Part shown: in pieces, positions 32,691-39,984 of the stretch
Layout of the letters: each line of letters opens with the position of its first letter
Position numbering within the stretch: the stretch's first letter is position 1
Assembly: GCA_958369225.1 (NCBI GenBank)
Contig: CATXID010000006.1
Coordinates: 116,571 to 180,570 of the forward strand
Length of the DNA stretch: 64,000 nt
Source: an uncultured Collinsella sp.
Lineage (GTDB): Bacteria; Actinomycetota; Coriobacteriia; Coriobacteriales; Coriobacteriaceae
Reading direction: 5' to 3'
The notes under the pieces: model-generated
Seen by the model: the letters and a program-made list of their open reading frames with translations, nothing else
Database searches by the model: none
Told to the model about the DNA's origin: nothing
Translations under genes and position numbers: made by a program

Positions 32691-33320
32691 CTACAGCGCG
32701 GCCAAAATGTCGTCGAGGTTGTCGATGATGGTGTCAGCGGCGGACTGATCCAGGTTGACGCCCTCGTGCGGACGCAGCGCCAGGACTCGGGCGCCGGAGC
32801 GCTTGCCGGCCTCGATGCCCATCGGCGAATCCTCGATAACCAGGCACTCGGCAGGCTCCACCCCCAGCGCCTCCATGGCGCGCAGGTAGATCTCGGGGTC
32901 GGGCTTAAACGCGCTGCACTCGTGGCCGCTGATGGTGTAGTCCAGCACGTCGGCGATGCCGGCAATCTCCACCAGCTCATCAATGAGCTCGCGATAGGAC
33001 GAGCTCGCGATGGCGCACTTCACGCCGCGCTCGTGCAGCGTGCGCATCACCGGCTCTGTCTGCTCGTTGAGCAGCTCGGCATACGGAACGGGATGGTCCG
33101 GGCTGTAGACCTGCTTGTACTCCACGCGCAGGCGCTCGCGCAGCTCAACATCGTCGGGCACCAGCGCCTCCCAAATGGCAGGCTCGTTAGACCCCGAAAG
33201 ATCGGGGATCTCGTCAAAGTGGAAGCCCTTCTCTTCCATAAACGCCACGCGACGACGGTTGTAGAACCACTCGGTATCGACCAGCACGCCGTCCATGTCA
33301 AACAGCACCGCCTTGATCAT
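32691..33320 (-). CDS. HAD-superfamily phosphatase (beta-phosphoglucomutase-like)
   Basis: This 209-residue hydrolase acts on small phosphorylated metabolites. It has HAD motif I at the very start (MIKAVLFDMDGVLVDTEWFY, nucleophile Asp8), motif II in CAIASSS, and motifs III/IV in FKPDPEIYLRAME and CLVIEDSPMGIEAGKRSG. The cap domain lies between motifs I and II. A sugar phosphate is the likely substrate, which would fit the neighbouring deglycase genes, but specificity is unproven. I chose ATG 33320, 8 nt from GGAGG; ATG 33326 is too close. It lies 158 bp past the locus-3 SIS gene, behind a terminator. Confidence 0.9.
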   Translation of the reverse strand: MIKAVLFDMDGVLVDTEWFYNRRRVAFMEEKGFHFDEIPDLSGSNEPAIWEALVPDDVELRERLRVEYKQVYSPDHPVPYAELLNEQTEPVMRTLHERGVKCAIASSSYRELIDELVEIAGIADVLDYTISGHECSAFKPDPEIYLRAMEALGVEPAECLVIEDSPMGIEAGKRSGARVLALRPHEGVNLDQSAADTIIDNLDDILAAL

Positions 33321-33335
33321 ACGCATCTCCTCCCA

Positions 33336-33378
33336 CCTGCCAAAAAGGGACAGGTTTATTTTGGTAGGTTTTATCTGG
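33336..33378 (+). repeat. CCTGCCAAAAAGGGACAGG repeat, copy C
   Basis: Third copy of the roughly 50-bp repeat: CCAAAAAGGGACAGGTTTAT, then TTTGGTAGGTTTTATCTGGG. It lies directly upstream of the HAD gene's RBS. Confidence 0.82.
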
Positions 33379-33412
33379 GATTTCGACGCGACAGACACGC
33401 CCTCCCCAGAGC

Positions 33413-33444
33413 AAAAAAGGGGACGGGGCGCAAACCCCATCCCC
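33413..33444 (-). terminator. Terminator of the second PTS/SIS operon
   Basis: On the minus strand GGGGATGGGG pairs with CCCCGTCCCC (one mismatch), followed by TTTTTT. Confidence 0.9.
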
Positions 33445-33478
33445 TCTCAATCAACCCGTAAGGTCTACTTACTTGTGA

Positions 33479-34462
33479 TTAGTAGGAAAGCTTCCACATG
33501 TAGCGACGCATGGTCAGCGGGTGCTGACGGGCCTCGGCGATCTGGTTGCCGTACTCGCGCATAACGGCGAGGTGCAGCAGCGGGTTGAAGTAGGTGACGA
33601 CGCTCGCGGGCACGGCGTCAGCCAGGCCGTAGTCCTTGGAGTCGATCAGAGCGACCTTGGCGCCCATGCGCTCAAGGAAGGTGAGGGCGCGGGCGTCCAT
33701 CGGACGGGTGGCGCCATCGGACATGAAGAAGACGTAGGGCTTACCCTCGGTGGAAACCTCGAACGGGCCGTGGAAGTACTCGCCGGTGTTGTAGGCGGCG
33801 GCGTCGATCCACTGCATCTCGGTGAACAGGAAGGCGGCGTGAGAATAAGCCATCTTCTCGGAGGCACCGGAAGCCATGAAGTAGATCATCTTGTCGTCCT
33901 TGAAGTCCTCGGCGAACTTCTTGGCGAGCTTCTTGCAGTGCTGAGCGGCGCTCTCGCAGAGATCGAAGACGTTGGTGAGGCCGGTGATCATGTCCTCGTA
34001 GTGGTCATAGCCCTCGGTCTGCTGAAGGATCTCGAGAGCAAGAGCGATGGCGTAGCCAGGCTTCTCGCACTTGGCAGCGTAGTTGGCGTGGAAGCCGTGA
34101 ACGATGACGTGGTCGGCGTCGACGGTCAGAGCGGAGCCAGCCTTGTTGGTGAGGGAGACGACCGGGCAGTTGTGCTTCTTGGCGGTCTTGTTGGCCTCGA
34201 CGGTCTCGGGCGTGGAGCCACCGAGGGAGCAGGTGATCACGAAGGTGTGCTCGTTGACCCAGGAAGGCGTGTCGTAGTTGAACTCGTTAGCGGTGAAGAT
34301 CTGAACGTTCAGCTTGTCCGTGTTGTTGGCCAGGAAGTACTTGGCGGGGTAAAGGTCGGACATGGAAGCGCCGCAGCCGACGAAGGCGACGCTATGGATC
34401 TCGTGGTTGGACAGGACGTCAGCGACGATCTGCTTAGGGAGGTTAAGGTCGATCTCGTACAT
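33479..34462 (-). CDS. SIS-domain FraB/FrlB-type deglycase (locus 3)
   Basis: This 327-residue protein has the first SIS loop in SVAFVGCGASMSDLYPAKYF and ITCSLGGSTPETV. The presumed catalytic pair is Glu in FTEMQW and His in TGEYFHGPFEV, 16 residues apart. The C-terminus is HPLTMRRYMWKLSY. It is the last gene of the IIAB-IIC-IID-SIS operon, which mirrors the glucoselysine/fructoselysine PTS operons (Gfr) of enterobacteria. It probably splits the sugar-phosphate adduct imported by this PTS. ATG 34462 has AGGA at 9 nt. The 200-bp gap to IID holds two hairpins. Confidence 0.85.
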   Translation of the reverse strand: MYEIDLNLPKQIVADVLSNHEIHSVAFVGCGASMSDLYPAKYFLANNTDKLNVQIFTANEFNYDTPSWVNEHTFVITCSLGGSTPETVEANKTAKKHNCPVVSLTNKAGSALTVDADHVIVHGFHANYAAKCEKPGYAIALALEILQQTEGYDHYEDMITGLTNVFDLCESAAQHCKKLAKKFAEDFKDDKMIYFMASGASEKMAYSHAAFLFTEMQWIDAAAYNTGEYFHGPFEVSTEGKPYVFFMSDGATRPMDARALTFLERMGAKVALIDSKDYGLADAVPASVVTYFNPLLHLAVMREYGNQIAEARQHPLTMRRYMWKLSY

Positions 34463-34553
34463 CTGACACATTCCTTTCGATTTTTTGCGGCGCCACATTG
34501 CCGGACGCACGCAGGGTTACCGTAATTTGGACCGAGTCGCCGGCCCGTTGAGG

Positions 34554-34584
34554 ATGCGACAAAGGGACTGTCCCTTTGTCGCAT
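34554..34584. repeat. ATGCGACAAAGGGA hairpin
   Basis: Perfect 14-bp arms surround CTG. It is a REP-like GGGAC/GTCCC palindrome between IID and the SIS gene and could tune or protect the transcript. Confidence 0.75.
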
Positions 34585-34596
34585 TTGGGGATGGAA

Positions 34597-34627
34597 GCCT
34601 GCCTGGGGTATGGGATGCCAGGCAGGC
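34597..34627 (-). other. Hairpin after the IID gene
   Basis: GCCTGCCTGG and CCAGGCAGGC form a 10-bp stem without a T-run, 34 bp past the IID stop. An mRNA-stability or attenuating hairpin is more likely than full termination. Confidence 0.6.
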
Positions 34628-34661
34628 CCCCGGGGGAAAGCGGTTAGACGCTTAGTCGCGA

Positions 34662-35495
34662 CTAGGCCAGGATGCCGGCCGCGGAGAGGGCGATGCCGCC
34701 CACGATGGCGATCACGAGAAGCCAACCGGTGTTGACGTTCTTCTTGATGAGCCAGTACATAAGGCCGGTGAGGCCAAGGGAGATCATCTGGGGCATCATG
34801 CCGTCCAGGATGTCCTGGATCACGACGGTGCCCTCAGCGAACTGCAGCGGGGTGGTGGCGCCGATCAGTGTGGCGATCATGCCGCCCACGGACATAAGAC
34901 CCACGATGCCGCAGACATACATGAGCTTCTCCATGAGGTCGCCGCCCTGAAGCTTGCTCAGGTACTCGTGGCCGCCCTGATAGCCCATCTTGGCTGCGAA
35001 CCAAGTGATCAGCACGGAGGGGACGATGGAGATGAGCATGGCCAGGATCGGGCCCATGATGGAGCCCTGCTGAGCCAGCTGAACGCCCAGACCAAAGGCG
35101 ATAACGCGGATGGTGCCTTGGAAGAAGGAGTCACCGATGCCGGAAAGCGGACCCATGAGGGAGGTCTTGACCGCGTTGATCGAATCGGGGTCGAAGTTCT
35201 CGGGATCCTTGGCGTACTCCTCCTCCATGGAGGCGGAGAGGCCCAGGATGAAAGCGCTCGTCTGCGGGGTGCAGTTGTAGAACGCCATGTGACGGTGGTA
35301 AGCCTCTTTCTTAGCAGCGAGCTGCTTGGGGTCGGACTCATCCGGATAGAGGCGATCGAGCGTGGGAACCATGCCGTAGAGGAAGCCCATGTTCATCTGA
35401 CGCTCGTAGTTCCAAGAAGCCTGGATGGCCCAGGAGCGCCAGAAGAACTGGCTGACCTTCTTGTTCAGGGACACGTCCTTGGTTGCGGTTGCCAT
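34662..35495 (-). CDS. PTS mannose-family IID component (second system)
   Basis: This 277-residue membrane subunit has the IID start KKVSQFFWRSWAIQASWNYERQMNMGFLYGM, SINAVKTSLMGPLSGIGDSFFQGTIRV in the centre and hydrophobic C-terminal helices (WLLVIAIVGGIALSAAGILA). ATG 35495 follows AAGGAGG; the open frame upstream overlaps IIC and is not used. It is 13 bp downstream of the IIC stop. It pairs with IIC to form the sugar channel of the locus-3 system. Confidence 0.95.
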   Translation of the reverse strand: MATATKDVSLNKKVSQFFWRSWAIQASWNYERQMNMGFLYGMVPTLDRLYPDESDPKQLAAKKEAYHRHMAFYNCTPQTSAFILGLSASMEEEYAKDPENFDPDSINAVKTSLMGPLSGIGDSFFQGTIRVIAFGLGVQLAQQGSIMGPILAMLISIVPSVLITWFAAKMGYQGGHEYLSKLQGGDLMEKLMYVCGIVGLMSVGGMIATLIGATTPLQFAEGTVVIQDILDGMMPQMISLGLTGLMYWLIKKNVNTGWLLVIAIVGGIALSAAGILA

Positions 35496-35508
35496 AGTGT
35501 GTTCCTCC

Positions 35509-36303
35509 TTAGTCTTCGTCGTCTTCGAGCGGATCGTAGTCGGAATCGACACCGGCGGCTGCATGGGAACCGTTGAACTTGAAGCCCATGAAGACGACAG
35601 CCAGGCACACACCGATCAGAGCGACCGCGATGACGGACAGGTTGAGGTAAGCGGCGAGCAGGAAACCGATGAACAGGAACGGAGTCATACCCTTCTTGAT
35701 CATCATGGTGAGCAGCAGGGCCAAGCCGTAGGCGGTCATGATCTTGGTCGAAACGTTAAGACCGGTGGACAGCCACTCGGGAACCATGTTGACGATGGCC
35801 TGAACCAGGTCGGTGCCAACAAAGACGGCGAGGAAGATCGGCAGGAAGTACATGACGGCGTACAGACCGGAGCCGGCGCAGATGTGCATACGGTAGGCGG
35901 TCTTGAACTTTCCGTTATCGATCGCGCTATCTGCCACATGGGTGAGGGCGGCGATGATCGAACGGAACACGATGCCGAGGAGCTGACCCAGGACGGCGAC
36001 CGGGATGGCGATCGTCATGGCGGTCTCGGCGGAAGCATCGGTCAGGCACGCGAAGGCGGCGGCCACGATGCCGCCCAGGACCATATCGGGCGGAACGGCG
36101 GCGCCGACCTGCACCAGGCCCATGGACACGAGCTCGACGGCGGCACCGACGGCAAGGCCGGTGGGCACATCGCCCAGCAGCAGACCGACGAGCGTAGCGC
36201 CAACGAGGGGCTGCTCGAAATTAAGACGACCGAGCAGGCGGGAGTCCCACATGCAGAACACGCCGACGAGGCCGACGAGCACCGCACTGATGAACGTATT
36301 CAT
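35509..36303 (-). CDS. PTS mannose-family IIC component (second system)
   Basis: This 264-residue polytopic membrane protein carries the IIC patterns SRLLGRLNFEQPLVGATLVGLLLGDVPTGLAVGAAVELVSMG and VGAAVPPDMVLGGIVAAAFA. The C-terminal tail is acidic (VDSDYDPLEDDED), as in the first system. It lies between IIAB (36 bp upstream) and IID. RBS GGAGAAGGGT precedes ATG 36303. It should translocate the same substrate that the locus-3 SIS enzyme processes. Confidence 0.95.
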   Translation of the reverse strand: MNTFISAVLVGLVGVFCMWDSRLLGRLNFEQPLVGATLVGLLLGDVPTGLAVGAAVELVSMGLVQVGAAVPPDMVLGGIVAAAFACLTDASAETAMTIAIPVAVLGQLLGIVFRSIIAALTHVADSAIDNGKFKTAYRMHICAGSGLYAVMYFLPIFLAVFVGTDLVQAIVNMVPEWLSTGLNVSTKIMTAYGLALLLTMMIKKGMTPFLFIGFLLAAYLNLSVIAVALIGVCLAVVFMGFKFNGSHAAAGVDSDYDPLEDDED

Positions 36304-36339
36304 ACCCTTCTCCTTTCAGTCAGGCAAAAGCCTGGTTGA

Positions 36340-37263
36340 TTACAGCTTGGCGTCGATGTCGACGCTCTGATACGTAGGGGTCTGCTGGACGTAGAGCTTG
36401 ATGCCCATGTCGAGCAGCTGGTTGACGTCGGCCTTCTGGGTGGCGTCGAGGAAGACGGAGCTGTCCTTGCCGCCGACCTGCTCGGCACCGTCGTGGTTGG
36501 CGGTGGCGCCCAGGTTGATGGCGTCGAGCTTGTAGCCCTGGCAGAACTGCAGCATCTCGGCCGTGTTGCCAAAGACGAACATGACGCGCTCGCCGAGGGT
36601 GTTGAGCTTGTCCATCTTGGCGAGGGCACGCTCGACGGTGAAGACGTTCAGGCGCACGCCCTGGGGCTTGGCCAGCTTAAGAGCGCCCTTCTTGATGTCA
36701 TCGTTGGCGGCAGCGTTGTCGACGACGATGATGCGCTCGGCCTGGACCTTGGTAGTCCAGGTAAAGACGACCTGGCCGTGCAGCAGACGGTAGTCAAGAC
36801 GTGCGAGGACGATCTTGGCGGGACCGGAGCTGTGACGGGACGCCTTAGCCTTCTTGGCGGGAGCCGCGGCGACCTCGACCGGTGCGTTGGGGTTGGTCAG
36901 ACCGGTGCGGGCCTCGTTGATGAGGGCCGCGAGCTCGGCGCCCTTGACGGGGGCGGGGCTCATAGCGAGCGTGAGCGCCAGCGGGATGTTGAAACCGCTG
37001 ACAACCGTGAACTTCGTGCCGTTCTTGGAAAGCTCGACCATGTTGTTGTTGACCGAGCTACCGAGCATATCGGTTAGCACATACACGGTGTCGTCCGCGT
37101 TGAACGTGGCGATCATAGCCTCAACCTTATTGGTGATGGGCTCCTTGTCGTCACGAGCAAGCGACACGACGTGGACGTTCGACACGTCGCCGAGAACCAT
37201 CTCGAGCGTGTCTTTGGCGCCTGCGGCCAGGCCGCCATGAGATGCGAGAATGATCTGATTCAT
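36340..37263 (-). CDS. PTS mannose-family fused IIAB component
   Basis: This 307-residue cytoplasmic protein fuses IIA (residues 1-125) and IIB (about 150-307) through an Ala/Pro/Lys linker (APVEVAAAPAKKAKASRHSS). The IIA phospho-site is His9 in IILASHGGLAAG. The IIB phospho-site is the His in RLDYRLLHGQVVF. VYVLTDMLGSSVNNN and AINLGATANHDGAEQ are further family blocks. It is the first gene of the second PTS operon, with AAGGAGGAGG as RBS. Its promoter carries the ACGT-N5-ACGT operator. Locus 1 keeps IIA and IIB as separate genes. Confidence 0.95.
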   Translation of the reverse strand: MNQIILASHGGLAAGAKDTLEMVLGDVSNVHVVSLARDDKEPITNKVEAMIATFNADDTVYVLTDMLGSSVNNNMVELSKNGTKFTVVSGFNIPLALTLAMSPAPVKGAELAALINEARTGLTNPNAPVEVAAAPAKKAKASRHSSGPAKIVLARLDYRLLHGQVVFTWTTKVQAERIIVVDNAAANDDIKKGALKLAKPQGVRLNVFTVERALAKMDKLNTLGERVMFVFGNTAEMLQFCQGYKLDAINLGATANHDGAEQVGGKDSSVFLDATQKADVNQLLDMGIKLYVQQTPTYQSVDIDAKL

Positions 37264-37289
37264 CTTGCCTCCTCCTTTTCGTTATGGTC

Positions 37290-37309
37290 ATTATAACGTC
37301 TTATACGTT
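37290..37309 (-). promoter_or_regulatory. -10 element and palindromic operator of the second PTS operon
   Basis: TATAAT on the minus strand (37290-37295) abuts a perfect palindrome, AACGT-N5-ACGTT (37295-37309). The core ACGTATAAGACGT matches the site upstream of the locus-3 GntR gene at 11 of 13 positions. Confidence 0.75.
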
Positions 37310-37445
37310 GCTTATATTGCTAATTAGTATAAAGACCGTTCGCGGGTGAAAATCGACCGTTGACGGGTTTAACGTACTTGAAACGTTGGAGCCGGGCAGG
37401 CCGACGCTGTCTTGGCGACACCCGATCAGACGCCTCGCAAATCCT

Positions 37446-38528
37446 CTATCGCACGAAGTACCAGGGGCTTTCCTGCACGGTGGGCTCCAGCGCGATGCCG
37501 GTGCGCTCGCGGAACAGATCCATGTCCTGCGATTTCTCCGTCCACCACGCGTTGGGCTTAAAGGTCATGCTCTCGACAATACGTTTGACAATGGCGCTGT
37601 TGCGCAGCTTGGAAAAGTCGGTGTTCATGATCACGATGGAGGCGAGCACCAGCACAATGCCCAGGACCTTGATTGCGCCGGCGGACTCGGCATAGATGCC
37701 AATACCGACCAGAACGGTCGCCACGGTTTCGAACGAAGCCACGACCGGCACCTTCGACGTCTCAAGATCCATCGAAAGGCCCTGCATATAGAAGATGTAC
37801 GCAAGAGCCGTCGGAATAAAGCCAAAGCCCGCGAACAGCAAAATGAGCTGCGGGGACATTGCCGCGGCCACATCGGACCACGGAGCAGAAAGCACAGCCA
37901 TAAAGCATCCGCCAAAGACAAAGCCCCAAAACGTAACTGCCAGCGGATGCAGCGTCTTGGTGGCCATGCGGCTAAACACAGCCAGCAGCGCACCGCAAAG
38001 TCCGGCGATCACACCCGACGCGACGCCCCAAGTCGAGAAATGGAAACCAGACAGGTCGCCGCTCGTCACCGCGAGCACACAACCCACAATGTTAAAGACG
38101 ATGGCGACGAGCTTGTTGGGGGTCACGCCCTCGCGATAAAGCACGCGGCCGAGCATGACGCCAAACACCGGCGAGGTATAGAGCAGCACCGAGGCCGTGG
38201 ACATGCCCACCTCGCCCATGCACTCGTAATAGCAGGTGTTGGCGACGGCCAAACCGACGATACCGACAAGTGCGCAGGGGACGAGCTCTTTAGGACTCGC
38301 CTTGAACAGCGCCATGGGACCCGAGGCTTTTCCCTCACGAGCACCTCCCTGGCAGCCCATGAATACCAAGACCGGAGCCATTAAGACGGCACCCGACAGC
38401 AGACGGAAAGCCGCCATGCTCTGAGACGAAACACCCAGGGCCGATATTCCGTTAACAAAGATTCCGATGGTGCCCCACATAAGCGCGGCGATCAGCACCA
38501 GCACATAGCCCACATTACTTCTCTTCAA
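37446..38528 (-). CDS. EamA/DMT-family transporter linked to the deglycase regulon
   Basis: This 360-residue ten-helix transporter has two EamA repeats: VGYVLVLIAALMWGTIGIFVNGIS at the start and WGVASGVIAGLCGALLAVFSRMATKTL in the middle. A hydrophilic 70-residue tail follows the last helix. I prefer TTG 38528, which has GAGGAG six bases upstream, to ATG 38564, which has no RBS and sits almost on the -10 region. An operator like that of the PTS operon lies upstream, so it may export or import a compound from the same pathway, for example the released amino acid. That role is inference. Confidence 0.85.
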   Translation of the reverse strand: MKRSNVGYVLVLIAALMWGTIGIFVNGISALGVSSQSMAAFRLLSGAVLMAPVLVFMGCQGGAREGKASGPMALFKASPKELVPCALVGIVGLAVANTCYYECMGEVGMSTASVLLYTSPVFGVMLGRVLYREGVTPNKLVAIVFNIVGCVLAVTSGDLSGFHFSTWGVASGVIAGLCGALLAVFSRMATKTLHPLAVTFWGFVFGGCFMAVLSAPWSDVAAAMSPQLILLFAGFGFIPTALAYIFYMQGLSMDLETSKVPVVASFETVATVLVGIGIYAESAGAIKVLGIVLVLASIVIMNTDFSKLRNSAIVKRIVESMTFKPNAWWTEKSQDMDLFRERTGIALEPTVQESPWYFVR

Positions 38529-38567
38529 CGCAGTCTCCTCGGTATTATTTCCAATATGTTTCATGCT

Positions 38568-38596
38568 ACGTTATAGTCGTTATATACATTTATCAA
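38568..38596 (-). promoter_or_regulatory. Promoter and operator of the EamA gene
   Basis: On the minus strand TTGATA (38591-38596) lies 15 bp from TATAAC (38570-38575). The 13-mer ACGACTATAACGT (38568-38580) is an 11/13 match to the locus-3 GntR site and overlaps the -10. Confidence 0.6.
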
Positions 38597-38642
38597 GACT
38601 GAAATCGGCGAACGGGAAAACTCTTGACACAGGAAGTGTCGC

Positions 38643-38678
38643 AGGTGCCGGCAGAAAGGGAACGTCCCCAAGTGCCGC
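38643..38678. repeat. Partial GGAACGTCCCCAAGTGCC repeat
   Basis: GGAACGTCCCCAAGTGCCG is identical to the right arm of the 3940-3995 palindrome. The left arm is reduced to GGTGCCGGCAGAAAGG. Confidence 0.6.
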
Positions 38679-38684
38679 TCTAGC

Positions 38685-38750
38685 AGTTGCGGTGAAATAG
38701 TTCTCAAATAGAGGCCTCACGCCCCCAACAGGAACTATTCCACCGCAACT
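38685..38750. repeat. Palindrome with AGTTGCGGTG arms
   Basis: AGTTGCGGTGAAATAGTT and AACTATTCCACCGCAACT are 18-bp arms with one mismatch around a 30-bp centre. It is 36 bp past the locus-4 SIS stop. No T-run follows. Confidence 0.75.
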
Positions 38751-38786
38751 TATGAGGAGTTTTGGGCTGTTAGGCCGCTCTATCCC

Positions 38787-39779
38787 TTAGTAATCGAGCT
38801 TCCACATGTAACGACGCGTCATATAGTCCTTGTGGGTGACGGCAGAGAGCGCGCGCATGTACACGTTGTTGAGAATCGGAGCAAAGATCAGGTGGTTGAA
38901 GTACTCGCTCACGCTGTCCTTGATGTCGTTGAGGCCAAGCTCCTTGGCATCGAGCTGATAGACGCGCTCGCCACCGTACTGGTTGACGAAGCGAATGCCG
39001 CGCTCGTCGTTGCAGCGGCTGCGGCCGACACTGATGAGCTGGAACAGCGAGGTACGCTTGTCCAGGATCTCGAAGGGGCCGTGGAAGAAGTCGCAGGTGT
39101 TGATGGTGCAGGAGTCGATTTGCAGCATCTCCTGCACGTTGCAGATGCTAAAGACGTAGGCGGCACCAAAGAGCGGACCCTGAGCCATGACGTTGATGCA
39201 GGGCTTGTCGGCGTTCTGCTCGGCCCACTTGGCAGCGAGCGGACGGGTGTACTCGACGGCCTTGCGATAGATGGGGTCGACCAAGTCGAAGGCGGCCATA
39301 GCGGTCTCGTACTCGGCATAGCCCTCGGTCTGCTGCGTGAGCTCCATGGCGACCATGGTCACGACGGCGGAGTTGGTGCGGCCCATGCAGGACTCGTCGA
39401 CGGCCAGGCTGTCATATTGGACCTTGTAGTCGCAGACCTCGGTGAGGCCGGACTCGTCGACATAGATGGCGATGGTGCTGGCGCCGTGGTCCTTGGCGAC
39501 CTGGGCGGCGACGATGGTCTCTTTGGTGCCGCGCATGGACACGACGACGGCCAGGGTGTTCTCGTTGACATAGGCCGGGGTGGCGTGCACGAACTCGTTG
39601 CTGGTGTAGCTGGAGCTCACGACCTGCGTGGCCTCATGCTCCATAAAGTACTGAGCAGGATAGTTACCGCCGTTGGATCCGCCGGCGCCAATCCACACGA
39701 CGCGCTTGATGCCGCCCTTATCTGCCTTGTCAGCCAAAACCTGGGAGACGACATCCTTAACCTGTTCCTGAGTAGTCAT
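38787..39779 (-). CDS. SIS-domain FraB/FrlB-type deglycase-like protein (locus 4)
   Basis: This 330-residue protein is the most divergent of the four. It has WIGAGGSNGGNYPAQYF and VSMRGTKETI in the first SIS domain, where SMRGTKE replaces the usual S-x-G-x-T. Glu in VQEMLQ and His in TCDFFHGPFEI keep the 16-residue spacing, but the usual Glu three residues before His is Asp. The C-terminus DYMTRRYMWKLDY matches the others. It runs divergently from its GntR gene. No transporter is adjacent. Substrate may differ from loci 1-3. RBS AAAGG. Confidence 0.8.
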   Translation of the reverse strand: MTTQEQVKDVVSQVLADKADKGGIKRVVWIGAGGSNGGNYPAQYFMEHEATQVVSSSYTSNEFVHATPAYVNENTLAVVVSMRGTKETIVAAQVAKDHGASTIAIYVDESGLTEVCDYKVQYDSLAVDESCMGRTNSAVVTMVAMELTQQTEGYAEYETAMAAFDLVDPIYRKAVEYTRPLAAKWAEQNADKPCINVMAQGPLFGAAYVFSICNVQEMLQIDSCTINTCDFFHGPFEILDKRTSLFQLISVGRSRCNDERGIRFVNQYGGERVYQLDAKELGLNDIKDSVSEYFNHLIFAPILNNVYMRALSAVTHKDYMTRRYMWKLDY

Positions 39780-39818
39780 CGTGCATCAGCCTTTCTTCTC
39801 GTTTGATGCTCTCGATGG

Positions 39819-39839
39819 CATACAAGTTACATACATGTT
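39819..39839. promoter_or_regulatory. ATACA-GTT operator, SIS-proximal copy
   Basis: CATACAAGTTACATACATGTT-type site of 21 bp in the divergent intergenic region, made of two ATACAnGTT units. It matches 17 of 21 positions with the GntR-proximal copy at 39958-39978. Confidence 0.65.
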
Positions 39840-39957
39840 TTGGCTATGTCGACTAGTTGTATGCTATATTTGTCTTAGAAATTTTGCTGATGCGGTTTTT
39901 GATAACTAGCTACCAGCGGTTTTGTTGTTGTATTGAATACATGCTTGATTAGATTCG

Positions 39958-39978
39958 CATACAGGTTAGATACAGGTT
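39958..39978. promoter_or_regulatory. ATACA-GTT operator, GntR-proximal copy
   Basis: Second 21-bp site with units ATACAGGTT and ATACAGGTT. It ends 6 bp before ATG 39985, where bound repressor would block the RBS or transcript start. Confidence 0.65.
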
Positions 39979-39984
39979 GATCGC

